Positions 15,631-23,768 of a stretch of DNA of 36,198 nt are shown here, in pieces. Source of the stretch: a virus; IMG/VR virus record IMGVR_UViG_3300017991_000238, positions 1-36,198 of that record, one strand, 5' to 3'. The notes below the pieces were generated by a model. It worked only from the letters and a program-made list of their open reading frames with translations. It was not told where the DNA came from and made no database searches. Made by a program: the position numbers and the translations under genes. Each line of letters opens with the position of its first letter. Positions within the stretch are counted from its first letter, which is position 1.

Positions 15631-16662
15631 TTAATCCCAAGCCGCAAACGCTTTTGGATGTTTCTCTTTCAGTTTCGCCGGAGCATTCTTGATGAAATTG
15701 TCCATCTCAGCGTCACTCAAACTGTCGATATGGTCTGCGAGCTGCTGTTCCGAATACTCCATAAACCTGCCGTATCCTGTTTTTTCCTCATCGGATTTCT
15801 GCGTGGTAGCGCTCTTCACGGTTCCCTTGCTCAATCCGTCAATGAGGGCCTTGGTGCTTTGCACCTGTGCAGCCTTCAGGATCTCCTCGTGGTTCATGAG
15901 GATGTAGGCATCGGCCATTGTATTAGCCCTGCCCGTTTCCTCCATCCAGTTCAGGATTCCGTCAATAAAGGTATCAAGCTGCTTGGTTTCCTTGCTTTCA
16001 AGGTTATCCTTTTCCTTGCCGAACATCTCATGGGCCATCTTCTCGGTGAAGGTATTAACCTCCTGTTCCGATTCCCGTTTAAGCCTCTCTTGTGTTTCAA
16101 CCGTTTTCCGCTGGGTTTCGCGTTGCTCGTCACGGTAATCGTTGTAAATGGCCATAGCAGTGAACGGGTCGGCATCATAGACTTCCTGAAGGGTTTTACC
16201 GTTATAGGTTCCGCCCTGGACGCGCATGTGAGCCACGTCTGCAAAAGTCGTCTGTGCTGTCTCCGTTTCCTTCTCTTCCGGCTTCTCATCAGGATACTTT
16301 TCATAATAGGCTTGGGGATCACGCCTCAAAAGGTCGTTTTTCCGTTTCTCTTCCTCTCGTTCCCGCACGATCTGATCCACGCGGGATTGAGGCACCATAT
16401 TCTCTTTTTCTTCTTCCTCTTCCTGCTCCGTCTCCTCGGTCTCTTCTTCCTCGGTTTCGGTGGTCTGCTCGGTTTCGGACTCTTCTTGTTGCGATTCTCC
16501 CTTATCCTCCGAGGTGTCCTGGGTCTCCTGTCCCAATTCCTCTTCGGATTCGCCTAGTATCTCCAATTCTTCTTTGCTGAATTGATTATCCCCTCCGGTA
16601 TCTCCTCGTTGTTCTTTGAGGATTTCCCAAAAAGGATGCCACCATTTCCTTAGCACTCCCAT
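15631..16662 (-). CDS. Capsid scaffolding protein
   Basis: 343 residues. Residues ~28-90 form an extremely acidic, low-complexity region (runs of Glu with Thr/Gln). It is followed by a charged helical section (SRVDQIVREREEEKRKNDLLRRD) and a basic or mixed C-terminal helical domain ending NAPAKLKEKHPKAFAAWD. This layout, long acidic coiled coil plus small C-terminal capsid-binding helices, is typical of phage scaffolds. It lies immediately before the major capsid gene and after the portal, the conserved place for a scaffold. The start has AAAGGAGAT eight bases upstream. There is no sign of a fused protease. Confidence 0.75.
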   Translation of the reverse strand: MGVLRKWWHPFWEILKEQRGDTGGDNQFSKEELEILGESEEELGQETQDTSEDKGESQQEESETEQTTETEEEETEETEQEEEEEKENMVPQSRVDQIVREREEEKRKNDLLRRDPQAYYEKYPDEKPEEKETETAQTTFADVAHMRVQGGTYNGKTLQEVYDADPFTAMAIYNDYRDEQRETQRKTVETQERLKRESEQEVNTFTEKMAHEMFGKEKDNLESKETKQLDTFIDGILNWMEETGRANTMADAYILMNHEEILKAAQVQSTKALIDGLSKGTVKSATTQKSDEEKTGYGRFMEYSEQQLADHIDSLSDAEMDNFIKNAPAKLKEKHPKAFAAWD

Positions 16663-16732
16663 ATTATCTCCTTTCGCATACGATTTAGGCTCGTAAGAGG
16701 CCTTGATTGCATGACCTTCCGGGTCAAGTCGG

Positions 16733-16954
16733 TTACTTTTCCGTTACTTTGATCTTGATGCTGTACTCGCCGGTGACTTCGTACTTCTCGGGCTCGTAGT
16801 CGTCCGGCACCACTGATCGATCTAAGGTAAAGGTTCGGTTGGCAAGATATTTCTCGTCCTGCTCCAGCTCGAAATAGGAAGCGAGACGGTCAACCTTCTT
16901 GAACAGAACTTCGCCTTTGATCTCAACCTCTTTGGGTTTCTTTGGCGTTACCAT
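16733..16954 (-). CDS. Small hypothetical protein between portal and scaffold
   Basis: 73 residues, with AAAGGAGGAAAGCC before its ATG. It is Lys/Glu-rich with alternating hydrophobic and charged residues toward the end (YEVTGEYSIKIKVTEK), suggesting a small beta domain. I recognise no family. It is 13 bases from the portal gene and reads with it, so it is probably a late gene of head assembly. Confidence 0.6.
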   Translation of the reverse strand: MVTPKKPKEVEIKGEVLFKKVDRLASYFELEQDEKYLANRTFTLDRSVVPDDYEPEKYEVTGEYSIKIKVTEK

Positions 16955-16967
16955 GGCTTTCCTCCTT

Positions 16968-18887
16968 TCATTTTTTTAGGGCTCCTGCCTGCATCATCAT
17001 CTCTTCTTTTTTCTTCATACGGGCAGCTATCTTGTCACGATTCGGATCATCAACATACTCAAGTGCGGCCTCGGCATCGTAGATACCGGCCTCTACGTAT
17101 TCCATTGCCAACTGCGCCTTTGCTATCCTATTGGTTGGCAGAGACGAGCCAGCGGTGAGTTTAACGTCCAGATCGATCAAGCTAATCCCAGGGGGCTTGC
17201 TCGCGTCTGCCGGACGTATCTTCTCAAGGGCATCTTCCCATTTGCGTTGTATCTTCTCTTGCATCTCCTCGTCAGGCTCTTCCATCTCTTCGCCCAGCTT
17301 GGCCTTTTCCTCATCGGGCATCCACTTTCGCCATTCATCCTCTTCCAATAGGCGCTCCCACATATAGCGAGGCCAGTATTTCAGGATCATGGCGATATTG
17401 ACTTTGGCCAGCCGTATGAGTGCAGCTTCCAGGACTCTCAGAAAGGGCTTGCTCATCATGCCGCCCATATCCTGAAGGGCCAGCACAACACGCCCGGAGG
17501 GGTCGGTTCCTTCGGGAACTTTGCCCCGCATAACATCGTGGATGTCGTACATATCGTTAATGTCGGCCTCTGCCATTTGCCGGATCTCCAGGAACTTATT
17601 GGCATCAATGGAACCGGCCTGTAGCCGCTGCGGGGTAAAGGCAGAGGTCTGGCTCACCAGTAGTTCTGAGCCGGGGGTTCCGGGCTCTCCCTTCCACTTT
17701 GTTCCCTGTGCAGGCCGTACAATAGGAGCGTTCGCCAGGTGCGCTATGGCATGGGCGAATTGCAGCGTAGCCTTGTTGAGCTGTCTGTTCGGGTCTTTAG
17801 CGTATGCAGTAGGGCTCATGGGATACGAGTTTCTGGTTCGCTGTGCTCTGATAGCGATAACAGGCAGCACCGGGTTTCCGTCTGCATCCATGCCGTGCGG
17901 GTTTTCCTGCTCCTCGATGAGTTTCTTACCGATAATAAAGCGGTGGATTCTCTTTTCGAGCTTTCTCGGCCAGTACACGCCATCCTCTATGGCATCCCCG
18001 GCCTTAAGGTCCTTTTTCTTTTCCTTATCGAGTTCAATCGGCTCGGCCTGCGGCAACCCATCCGGGCCGGGCCTTACCACCCAATCTTCGTCACCGGTCT
18101 TGAGCATCCAGGCATCGATCTCCCAGATGTTCTCCGGCTCGGATTGCGCGGTTGAATCGCTGTCCAGCTTGTCTTTCTCGCCTTCCGCATAGTTATCCGC
18201 TCCGGTGATACCGCTGGACGTAGCGTCTGTTTCCTCTTTGAGCTCTATCTTGAAGTTCAGATCCTCTTCGTCCAGAATGTCTCCGTAATGCTCTTTGATG
18301 TAAGGCTTTGAGCGTAACTTTGCCTCGATGATATGCGTATCGGAGAGGTCTTTCTGGCGGGCGTTCCTGTCCCAATAGAAGTCCTCGGGCGGGGCTTCCT
18401 CAAAGAGGATTCTGCCGAAGGGACCTTTAGAGGGGTCGTGACGCACCTTGAGGAAGGAGATGCCGCCCACTTGCGTTTCCTCCACGCCGTCATAGGTAAC
18501 GTCATTTCCCTCGTTTTTTGTCCATACCGTATCGTGCCCTCGCTTCAGCAGTTCCGCTATGTAGAGATCAGAACTGCCGATGGGAAAGAACTTGATCTCC
18601 GGCTTTTGATCCGTAACGATAGCGGCCTTGCCCTGCACGCCCTTGACACATTTGTTTGTGACATTGGGCTCCTGCTTTTGCCGTCTAATCTCGTCAAGCT
18701 CCTCACCGGTCCACCAGGATTCCTTGTCGTTTTCGATAATGCCCCAGCACTTATCACGCCGGGTGAGCCATTCCGCGCGCTTGGTGTCCTCTTTGTAAAT
18801 CTTGAGATAAGAGTACACTTCGAGGATCTTCGAGGCATCCTTGCCGGTGATAACCGCTTCCAGTTTTTTCAGATCGATTTGTTCCAT
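16968..18887 (-). CDS. Portal protein, P22-like type
   Basis: 639 residues, within the usual length of P22-type portals. Seen are the N-terminal clip-like region (WWTGEELDEIRRQKQEPNVTNKCVKGVQGKA), EIKFFPIGSSDLYIAELLKRGHDTVW, GISFLKVRHDPSKGPFGRILFEEAPPEDFYWDRNARQKDLSDTHI described in pieces here, and a C-terminal helical part with SPTAYAKDPNRQLNKATLQF and GTDPSGRVVLALQDMGGMMS. These are classical portal features. Portal subunits form the dodecameric ring where DNA enters and leaves. The gene lies between terminase and scaffold. The ribosome site is weak (GAGCACGTA before the ATG). Confidence 0.85.
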   Translation of the reverse strand: MEQIDLKKLEAVITGKDASKILEVYSYLKIYKEDTKRAEWLTRRDKCWGIIENDKESWWTGEELDEIRRQKQEPNVTNKCVKGVQGKAAIVTDQKPEIKFFPIGSSDLYIAELLKRGHDTVWTKNEGNDVTYDGVEETQVGGISFLKVRHDPSKGPFGRILFEEAPPEDFYWDRNARQKDLSDTHIIEAKLRSKPYIKEHYGDILDEEDLNFKIELKEETDATSSGITGADNYAEGEKDKLDSDSTAQSEPENIWEIDAWMLKTGDEDWVVRPGPDGLPQAEPIELDKEKKKDLKAGDAIEDGVYWPRKLEKRIHRFIIGKKLIEEQENPHGMDADGNPVLPVIAIRAQRTRNSYPMSPTAYAKDPNRQLNKATLQFAHAIAHLANAPIVRPAQGTKWKGEPGTPGSELLVSQTSAFTPQRLQAGSIDANKFLEIRQMAEADINDMYDIHDVMRGKVPEGTDPSGRVVLALQDMGGMMSKPFLRVLEAALIRLAKVNIAMILKYWPRYMWERLLEEDEWRKWMPDEEKAKLGEEMEEPDEEMQEKIQRKWEDALEKIRPADASKPPGISLIDLDVKLTAGSSLPTNRIAKAQLAMEYVEAGIYDAEAALEYVDDPNRDKIAARMKKKEEMMMQAGALKK

Positions 18888-18912
18888 TACGTGCTCTTTT
18901 TCGGTGTTGCTA

Positions 18913-18930
18913 GATGTCCTAAATGGACAT
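18913..18930 (-). repeat. Short inverted repeat upstream of portal
   Basis: GATGTCC and GGACAT(T) around a TAAAT loop form a perfect six-base-pair hairpin in the short gap before the portal gene. There is no T-run, so it is not a typical terminator. It may affect mRNA stability or portal translation. Confidence 0.35.
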
Positions 18931-18943
18931 TCCCGCCCTTGAT

Positions 18944-19051
18944 TCAGATACGGCGGTATTTGCCTTCAGGCACCTTGAATTGTTTATTAGGTCCTGATAT
19001 GGTTCTGACTTTCCCGCCTGCTTTGTTGCAGTTCTCAAATGCTTCAGGCAT
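18944..19051 (-). CDS. Tiny basic conserved-type phage protein (35 aa)
   Basis: A 36-codon frame reading MPEAFENCNKAGGKVRTISG, then PNKQFKVPEGKYRRI. Its ATG overlaps the last eight bases of the gene before it (ATGCCTGA), a typical phage coupling. The pattern FxxCxxxGGKVRT...GxYxRI recurs in many phage micro-proteins near head genes, though no function is known to me. Its position between the 150-residue gene and the portal fits this. Confidence 0.6.
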   Translation of the reverse strand: MPEAFENCNKAGGKVRTISGPNKQFKVPEGKYRRI

Positions 19052-19496
19052 CTTTGTTGCCTCCCGGCACTACAAGATTCGGTTTCATCTCCTTGAGAAA
19101 CAGCGGCATGAAATACTGACTAATCTTCATGCAGCTCGGCGATATTTTCTCAATCATAAGATCGCTCTGGCCATCGTCCACGAGGACTTTGGTATGAATC
19201 AAAAGCCAGTCAATATCTCGGTCCGTAAGGTCGTCTATTCGGTCTTTCGGCATCTTGCAGCAGATGTTACGGATGTAGACGCCTACGGCATCCGGCACGG
19301 GCAAGACCTGATAGCCTATCTCCCAAGGCGGAAACACTACGGTCTGCACCTCTCGAATATCCCGCTCCCTGTAGACATTCCCGGCCAATACCAAAGAGGG
19401 GAGCTTGCCCGGATTCTCTACCCGGTGTCTGACTTCCTTCAATGCTTCCAGGAAATCGGTATTGATTGTCAGCTTTTCTTTGTGCTTGCTTGCCAT
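19044..19496 (-). CDS. Hypothetical protein between terminase and portal
   Basis: 150 residues, AAGGAGCAC before the ATG. A basic N-terminus (MASKHKEKLTINTDF) is followed by a helical and then beta-like region with VLAGNVYRERDIREVQTVVF. A cysteine pair (IRNICCKMPKDRIDDLTDRD) and a hydrophobic segment (LIHTKVLVDDGQSDLMIEKI) follow. No family recognised. It is the first gene after the strong terminator that follows the terminase genes. Transcription of the structural genes must therefore either read through that terminator or start close by. Confidence 0.6.
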   Translation of the reverse strand: MASKHKEKLTINTDFLEALKEVRHRVENPGKLPSLVLAGNVYRERDIREVQTVVFPPWEIGYQVLPVPDAVGVYIRNICCKMPKDRIDDLTDRDIDWLLIHTKVLVDDGQSDLMIEKISPSCMKISQYFMPLFLKEMKPNLVVPGGNKDA

Positions 19497-19507
19497 GTGC
19501 TCCTTGT

Positions 19508-19559
19508 GCCAACAAAAAAGCCCTGATCTCCTTAGCTAAGATCAGAGCTCCTTGTTGGC
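19508..19559 (-). terminator. Strong rho-independent terminator with nested outer stem
   Basis: On the minus strand an 11-bp stem (19539-19549 with 19519-19529, one G-U pair) with a 9-nt loop is followed by six T residues (19519-19514). An outer perfect 8-bp pair, GCCAACAA (19508-19515) with TTGTTGGC (19552-19559), encloses it and shares bases with the T-run. It lies between terminase and the next late gene. It could act as an attenuator that limits transcription of head genes unless antitermination or read-through occurs. Confidence 0.75.
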
Positions 19560-19615
19560 TTTTGCCCCTACCGTGCGCCTTCGGAACGGGGCTAAACTAT
19601 GTTAGTTACGTTCTT

Positions 19616-21229
19616 CTAGTAATCCCCCTTCTGCCATTTCTTGAGCCACCCCTTCGGCTCTTCCGGCACCTGCGCCGGTGGATCTCCCATAAAGTGACTG
19701 GCTTGGATGCTACAGCCTGCGCCAATTACACAATCATCGAACTTGCCTTCTTCAGCGCCCAGCTTGCCGTTCTCATCTCTGATAAACGTAGAGCACTCGT
19801 CAATCAGGGTAGCGTCATACATGGTGCCCTTCATTTGCCTGAGCCATGTTTTGAGATCCCCGCAAAGCTCATGTTTGCTCTGATTCGTCTCAGACCAGCC
19901 TATCTCTTTGGTGGGAGGGCCTACTTTTGCCGGTATCATCTTGAAGTAAAGCATTGCATCGAGCTTTTCCAAGCGCTTGCACGTGGTAATCCCTGCCCCT
20001 GTCCTTTCGGGACATATCAGGGCGTTACCGTCCGCGTTCGCATAAAATTGTGATAGCCGGAAAAGCAGCGTTCCCCACTCGTATGCGTCTACTCTATTCG
20101 AGCGCATCCGGGCTACTACCTCATCGAGGTGCCGATCAATGACATAGGCCACACTGTAGGTTTCGCCCAAGCCTTCGGAAACATCTGAGCCGATGCAATA
20201 ACGGTTCTCCCAAAAGCGTCCGTCCCATCCGTCAACCAGGTGATAGGGATAGCGCCACACTTCAAGGATCCCCCGCTTGTTCTCCACAAACTCTATTTCC
20301 TTGTGCTGGTTGACCTCAAGGCTGCCTCTATTGCCATCCATTGTAAACGTATGCCGAGCCAGCACCTTTCCAAAATAACTGCCAAGCATAGTGCTAATAG
20401 CTTCCTGTTCGGTAGCTGGATAGTGCTCACTAATCTCCTCATCGTCCATGCCTCCGTCCCGCTGTTCCTTGATGAACAAAGGGATCTTCTCTTTCTCATC
20501 CTCGTCATAGATGAGCTTGGTTGACCGTAACGGATGATCGGACCAGGGCATAAAGATTCTCTCAAAGTCATTGCTGCTGTTCATGCTTCCTGAGTACATT
20601 TCCCGTGTCCAAAACCATCCGGGGGCGGTCTTGATAGAATTAGAGATAACGATAACTCGGCCTCTAGCTGAATCCACGCCGGGTTTCGATGCTGAGTAAA
20701 TGTCCTTAACATACCGGTTCCAGCACGTCTCATCGAGTACCAAGAGGTTGAGCGTCTTGGATTGCGCTCCTGAAGGTGTCGTGGCTATACTCTGGATCGT
20801 GGACTCAAGCAGGTTATTATGGGAAAAGACAAGCTCCTCGTTGGTTGCCTTGCGAAGCGCGGGATAAATCCAGTCAGGTAGGCTATTGAGCATGAATCTG
20901 ATTCGCCCGGTTACTTCCCAGGCTATCTGTTCCTTGTAGCTGATAATAACGATGAGCTGTAAGGGCTTGGTTATCGCTTTCCATAGACAGTAAGCTGCGG
21001 TAAGCCATGTAAGCCCTAACTGCCTAGCTTTGAGGATGATAAGCCGGTCAGCCTTCATGAGCCGACTTATGATCCGCTTTTGCGATTCCCACAGCTTGAA
21101 CGGTATGGCTTGACTCGTTACCTTATCCTCAATCCAGACGTAGTTATCCACGAAATACTCAAAGGACTCACACACCCTCTCGCATTCTTGGACCTGCTGC
21201 TTGAATATGTCTACGGCTTCATTTTGCAT
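19616..21229 (-). CDS. terL: Terminase large subunit
   Basis: 537 residues, the DNA-packaging motor. ATPase marks: the adenine-binding Q/W region WESQKR near residue 50, a Walker A-like KARQLGLTW at 67-75, Walker B LLVLDE at 162-167 (acidic pair 166-167) and coupling motif VIVISNS at 192-198. Nuclease marks of the RNase-H fold: GSDVSEG (Asp 349), CPERTG (Glu 408) and FDD (498-499). It is expected to dock on the portal, cut concatemeric DNA and pump it. Its start lies within the last 11 bases of the small-subunit gene, and the strong terminator follows it. The set of motifs leaves little doubt. Confidence 0.92.
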   Translation of the reverse strand: MQNEAVDIFKQQVQECERVCESFEYFVDNYVWIEDKVTSQAIPFKLWESQKRIISRLMKADRLIILKARQLGLTWLTAAYCLWKAITKPLQLIVIISYKEQIAWEVTGRIRFMLNSLPDWIYPALRKATNEELVFSHNNLLESTIQSIATTPSGAQSKTLNLLVLDETCWNRYVKDIYSASKPGVDSARGRVIVISNSIKTAPGWFWTREMYSGSMNSSNDFERIFMPWSDHPLRSTKLIYDEDEKEKIPLFIKEQRDGGMDDEEISEHYPATEQEAISTMLGSYFGKVLARHTFTMDGNRGSLEVNQHKEIEFVENKRGILEVWRYPYHLVDGWDGRFWENRYCIGSDVSEGLGETYSVAYVIDRHLDEVVARMRSNRVDAYEWGTLLFRLSQFYANADGNALICPERTGAGITTCKRLEKLDAMLYFKMIPAKVGPPTKEIGWSETNQSKHELCGDLKTWLRQMKGTMYDATLIDECSTFIRDENGKLGAEEGKFDDCVIGAGCSIQASHFMGDPPAQVPEEPKGWLKKWQKGDY

Positions 21230-21539
21230 TCTTCTTTTGCTTCTTCTTCGCTTCCTGCCGTGATTCGACTACCAGGGCCATAGCGTTAGGCAGTTTCAAA
21301 TCAACCTCGCTCTTCTCTGCTGGATAGTCTCCCCTGAGCTTATGAGCATCCATGCGAGCCTTTTGGCGTGTACCCCAAGCAACCATAGGCTCTGAATATA
21401 CTATCCCTTGCTGTGTTGAGAATACTTTGGTTTCGCACGCCTCAAGCTCTTTCTCCAGGTACTCTAACAACCGCTCCGCAGTTATCCGGTTTCTGATGAT
21501 CTGCGGGCCGGTTTCTTCTTTTTTCTTCTTCGGAGGCAT
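21219..21539 (-). CDS. terS: Probable terminase small subunit
   Basis: 106 residues. The N-terminus is very basic (MPPKKKKEET) and the C-terminus also (EAKKKQKKNAK), with a helical core (RLLEYLEKELEACETKVF, then KARMDAHKLRGDYPAEKSEVDL). The HKLRGDYPAEKSE stretch resembles small terminase subunits, which bind the packaging site and load the large subunit. It overlaps the large-subunit gene by 11 bases and starts at TAATG overlapping the previous stop. I could not identify a clear helix-turn-helix by eye, so the assignment relies on position, size, charge and that motif. Confidence 0.7.
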   Translation of the reverse strand: MPPKKKKEETGPQIIRNRITAERLLEYLEKELEACETKVFSTQQGIVYSEPMVAWGTRQKARMDAHKLRGDYPAEKSEVDLKLPNAMALVVESRQEAKKKQKKNAK

Positions 21540-22327
21540 TATTTCCTATACCTCCCCATCACATAGGTTCCTAACAGCGGAGGCCATGCTTTCTTTACCT
21601 CACAGGTGAAATACTGCTCTAAGGCTGCATGTATCTCCTTGCCGGTGTGATAGTGATCCGCTGGTTTCTGCAATTTGCAGAGCTTCCGGCCAAGCCGATA
21701 GAGCCAATCTTCTGAAGGGGAGAGACACAATAGGTGGCCTCCGGGTTTGAGGACACGATATAGTTGATATGCGGCCAGATCCAGGTCTTTGAAATGCTCC
21801 AAGACGGATGAAGCCCATACAACGTCAAACTGTTTATCTCGAAAGGGCACATAGCCCGCAAAGCTAGCTCTTCGCACTTCTACGTTATTGAGGTTGAGTT
21901 TTACTGTTAGCTCTCTCGCAGCATCGGGGTATTTGTCATACGCCGTTACAGAGCTGAAATGCTCTGCCAACGTAGGCAGCATCACGCCGTTACCGCAGCC
22001 GAAGTCAAGGCACGTTCCTGAGCTATCGTCACGCAGTTTCCACAATGCTTTGAGCTTCCCCCACTGGATCCACCGCATGAACCAGCCCCCGGTGTGATAC
22101 AAGGGCGTGTCAACATAGCCCTGAGCACATTCGTTCAAGGTTATGGCCGGGATCTTGACGATCTTCGCGGGAGGGTTCGCGGTAGGTAAGAGCGCCTTGA
22201 ATCCCAGCCATGCCTCTTTATATTGGCCGGAGGAGAGAGCCGCCAATACGGTTTGCTCCTTGGTGACCACGACCCTGACGAAGATCACCAGGAGAAAGGT
22301 TGCTATGATTGTGAGCCAGTTTTTCAT
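21539..22327 (-). CDS. Membrane-anchored class I SAM methyltransferase
   Basis: 262 residues from the ATG at 22327, which overlaps the stop of the preceding mini-gene as ATGA; the longer frame lacks support. The N-terminus is a membrane anchor (NWLTIIATFLLVIFVRVVV, 3-21). The catalytic domain is Methyltransf_11-like: motif I CLDFGCGNG (107-114), an acidic residue after VTAYD (131), FDVVWASSVLEHF (167-179) and LKPGGHLLCLSP (193-204). Such enzymes methylate small molecules, lipids or sugars, not usually DNA. It lies at the end of an envelope-type cassette immediately before terminase. The substrate is unknown. An anchored methyltransferase next to a radical SAM enzyme suggests membrane lipid or glycan modification (inference). 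Confidence 0.8.
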   Translation of the reverse strand: MKNWLTIIATFLLVIFVRVVVTKEQTVLAALSSGQYKEAWLGFKALLPTANPPAKIVKIPAITLNECAQGYVDTPLYHTGGWFMRWIQWGKLKALWKLRDDSSGTCLDFGCGNGVMLPTLAEHFSSVTAYDKYPDAARELTVKLNLNNVEVRRASFAGYVPFRDKQFDVVWASSVLEHFKDLDLAAYQLYRVLKPGGHLLCLSPSEDWLYRLGRKLCKLQKPADHYHTGKEIHAALEQYFTCEVKKAWPPLLGTYVMGRYRK

Positions 22328-22419
22328 AGGGGCCAGTTCCCGAAGATAATCCCAACTGCGGTCACAATACCGAATATCACTACGCCCCATATCAGGCGCT
22401 TAATCGTGGGGTTCATCAT
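22324..22419 (-). CDS. Tiny single-pass membrane peptide (31 aa)
   Basis: A 32-codon frame with a basic N-terminus (MMNPTIKR) and one helix (LIWGVVIFGIVTAVGIIFG). GAGGTGGGC precedes the ATG. The ATG overlaps the TGA of the radical SAM gene, and its own TGA overlaps the ATG of the methyltransferase gene (both ATGA). This double coupling strongly suggests a real gene translated with its neighbours. It might help membrane placement of the anchored methyltransferase (inference). Confidence 0.65.
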   Translation of the reverse strand: MMNPTIKRLIWGVVIFGIVTAVGIIFGNWPL

Positions 22420-23768
22420 GCCCACCTCGTTTTTAAGACCACCCACGCACCTTTGAAGCCCTGCCACAGTTGCCCGAGAGAGCGCACTTTAGCAAGGTAT
22501 GACCATACTCTCCCTGGTTGAAGATATACGGAGCGATAGGCTTGCTTTTGCAGGGCTTTCATTTCTTGTTCTGATCTTCCTCTCGGGGTGTAAGCCAGCC
22601 TGCCGCCTTCCCAGCCTCCATGAGTTTTGTAATCTTCCCATCGAGTGCTGAGACTTTCTTGGTGAGATCGGCAATAATCGAAGAGAGCCGTTCCAGGGAA
22701 GGGAGTGCAGAGGGTGAATTGTGACCAGTCTGCATTGATTTCCCTCGCCAGCGAAATGGTTTCATGTGATTCCTCCCGTGTTTCCGTAGGTATCCCCAGC
22801 ATAAAGAATGCCCGGATATTGATACCTACCCTTTTAGTTGCTTTGAATGTCTCCCGTACTTGTTCAAGCGTGGTGCCCTTCTTGATGAAGTCTAAAAGCC
22901 TTTGGGTTCCGGTCTCTACCCCATAGCTGATCTGCCAGCATCCGGCCTGCTTCATACGCCTGAGCATTGCCTCATCTACCGTGTCGACCCTGCTCTCGCG
23001 TGTCCAAGAGATTCGGCGATTAAGGCCAGTGTCGCGAAGAGCGTCACAAAGGCTATACATCCAGGAACGATTAACGGTAATAGTATCCGCTTCCAAGTTG
23101 ATTTCTTTCGCATTGTAATCCCTCACAAGGAGTTCTATCTCTTGAATTACCCTATTCACTGAGTGAAAGCGCACTTTCCGCCCATGCAACCGACAGCAAA
23201 AAGCGCAGTTGAACGGACAGCCGCGGGCCACTATGACCGTATAGGCGTGGTGTCCCCGGTTGCGGGAGGCCGTGATTTGGTACTCTTTCATGGGGAGGAG
23301 ATGGCGTGCGGGGAGGGGGAGGGTGTCGAGATCACCCGTAGCCGTAGAAGCTACAAAGCGATAAGAGCCTTTGTTAATAGCGTCAAAGATCGCCTTTTCT
23401 CCTTCACCCTTCACTACCACATCAGCCTCGGGTATATCCCTCAAAGTCTCTTGAGATAAAACCGTTGGATGAGGGCCGCCGAGGACGATAGGAACGTCAG
23501 GAGCTACAGTTTTGCACTTATGAACGTAGTCTTTGACAACCTCATAGCTCGGAGTATTCATCGTGAAGCCGACAAGATTATATTTCTCAGGATACAAGGG
23601 TGTTTTCTGTACCTGCCCATCCCATATCCGCACCTCATGCCCTGTCTGCTCCAAGGCACCGGCCACATACGCCAGTCCCAGGGGCTCTGAGCATGGGCCG
23701 AACTGCGCCATGTCCTTGCCATAGCGCTGCTCTGCGGTTAAAGGTGGGTTAATGAGCAAAACGCGCAC
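22416..23768 (-). CDS. B12-binding-type radical SAM enzyme
   Basis: 450 residues from a GTG start with GAGGTG upstream. Residues 1-140 are the cobalamin-binding-like domain (LLINPPL, PLGLAYVAGALEQTGHEVRIWD, VLGGPHPTVL, EADVVVKGEGE). The radical SAM core follows, with the 4Fe-4S cysteines 184, 188 and 191 in RGCPFNCAFCC, then ISYGVETGTQRLLDFIKKGTTLEQ and FFMLGIPTETREE. Enzymes of this class methylate or rearrange unreactive carbons (for example BchE, hopanoid and P-methylases). The deacetylase gene's last 20 bases overlap this gene's start, and this gene's stop overlaps the membrane-peptide start. A class rarely found in phage genomes. Substrate unknown. Confidence 0.85.
   Translation of the reverse strand: MRVLLINPPLTAEQRYGKDMAQFGPCSEPLGLAYVAGALEQTGHEVRIWDGQVQKTPLYPEKYNLVGFTMNTPSYEVVKDYVHKCKTVAPDVPIVLGGPHPTVLSQETLRDIPEADVVVKGEGEKAIFDAINKGSYRFVASTATGDLDTLPLPARHLLPMKEYQITASRNRGHHAYTVIVARGCPFNCAFCCRLHGRKVRFHSVNRVIQEIELLVRDYNAKEINLEADTITVNRSWMYSLCDALRDTGLNRRISWTRESRVDTVDEAMLRRMKQAGCWQISYGVETGTQRLLDFIKKGTTLEQVRETFKATKRVGINIRAFFMLGIPTETREESHETISLAREINADWSQFTLCTPFPGTALFDYCRSHQESLSTRWEDYKTHGGWEGGRLAYTPRGRSEQEMKALQKQAYRSVYLQPGRVWSYLAKVRSLGQLWQGFKGAWVVLKTRWA

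Noticed and set aside
15658-16557. Long plus-strand frame (299 codons) opposite the scaffold gene
   Set aside because: It is the Phe/Leu-rich shadow of the Glu/Lys-rich scaffold and has no ribosome site.
18333-19526. Plus-strand frame of 397 codons across the portal-terminase gap
   Set aside because: It runs antisense through the portal, two small genes and part of the terminator. It has no start signal or recognisable domain.
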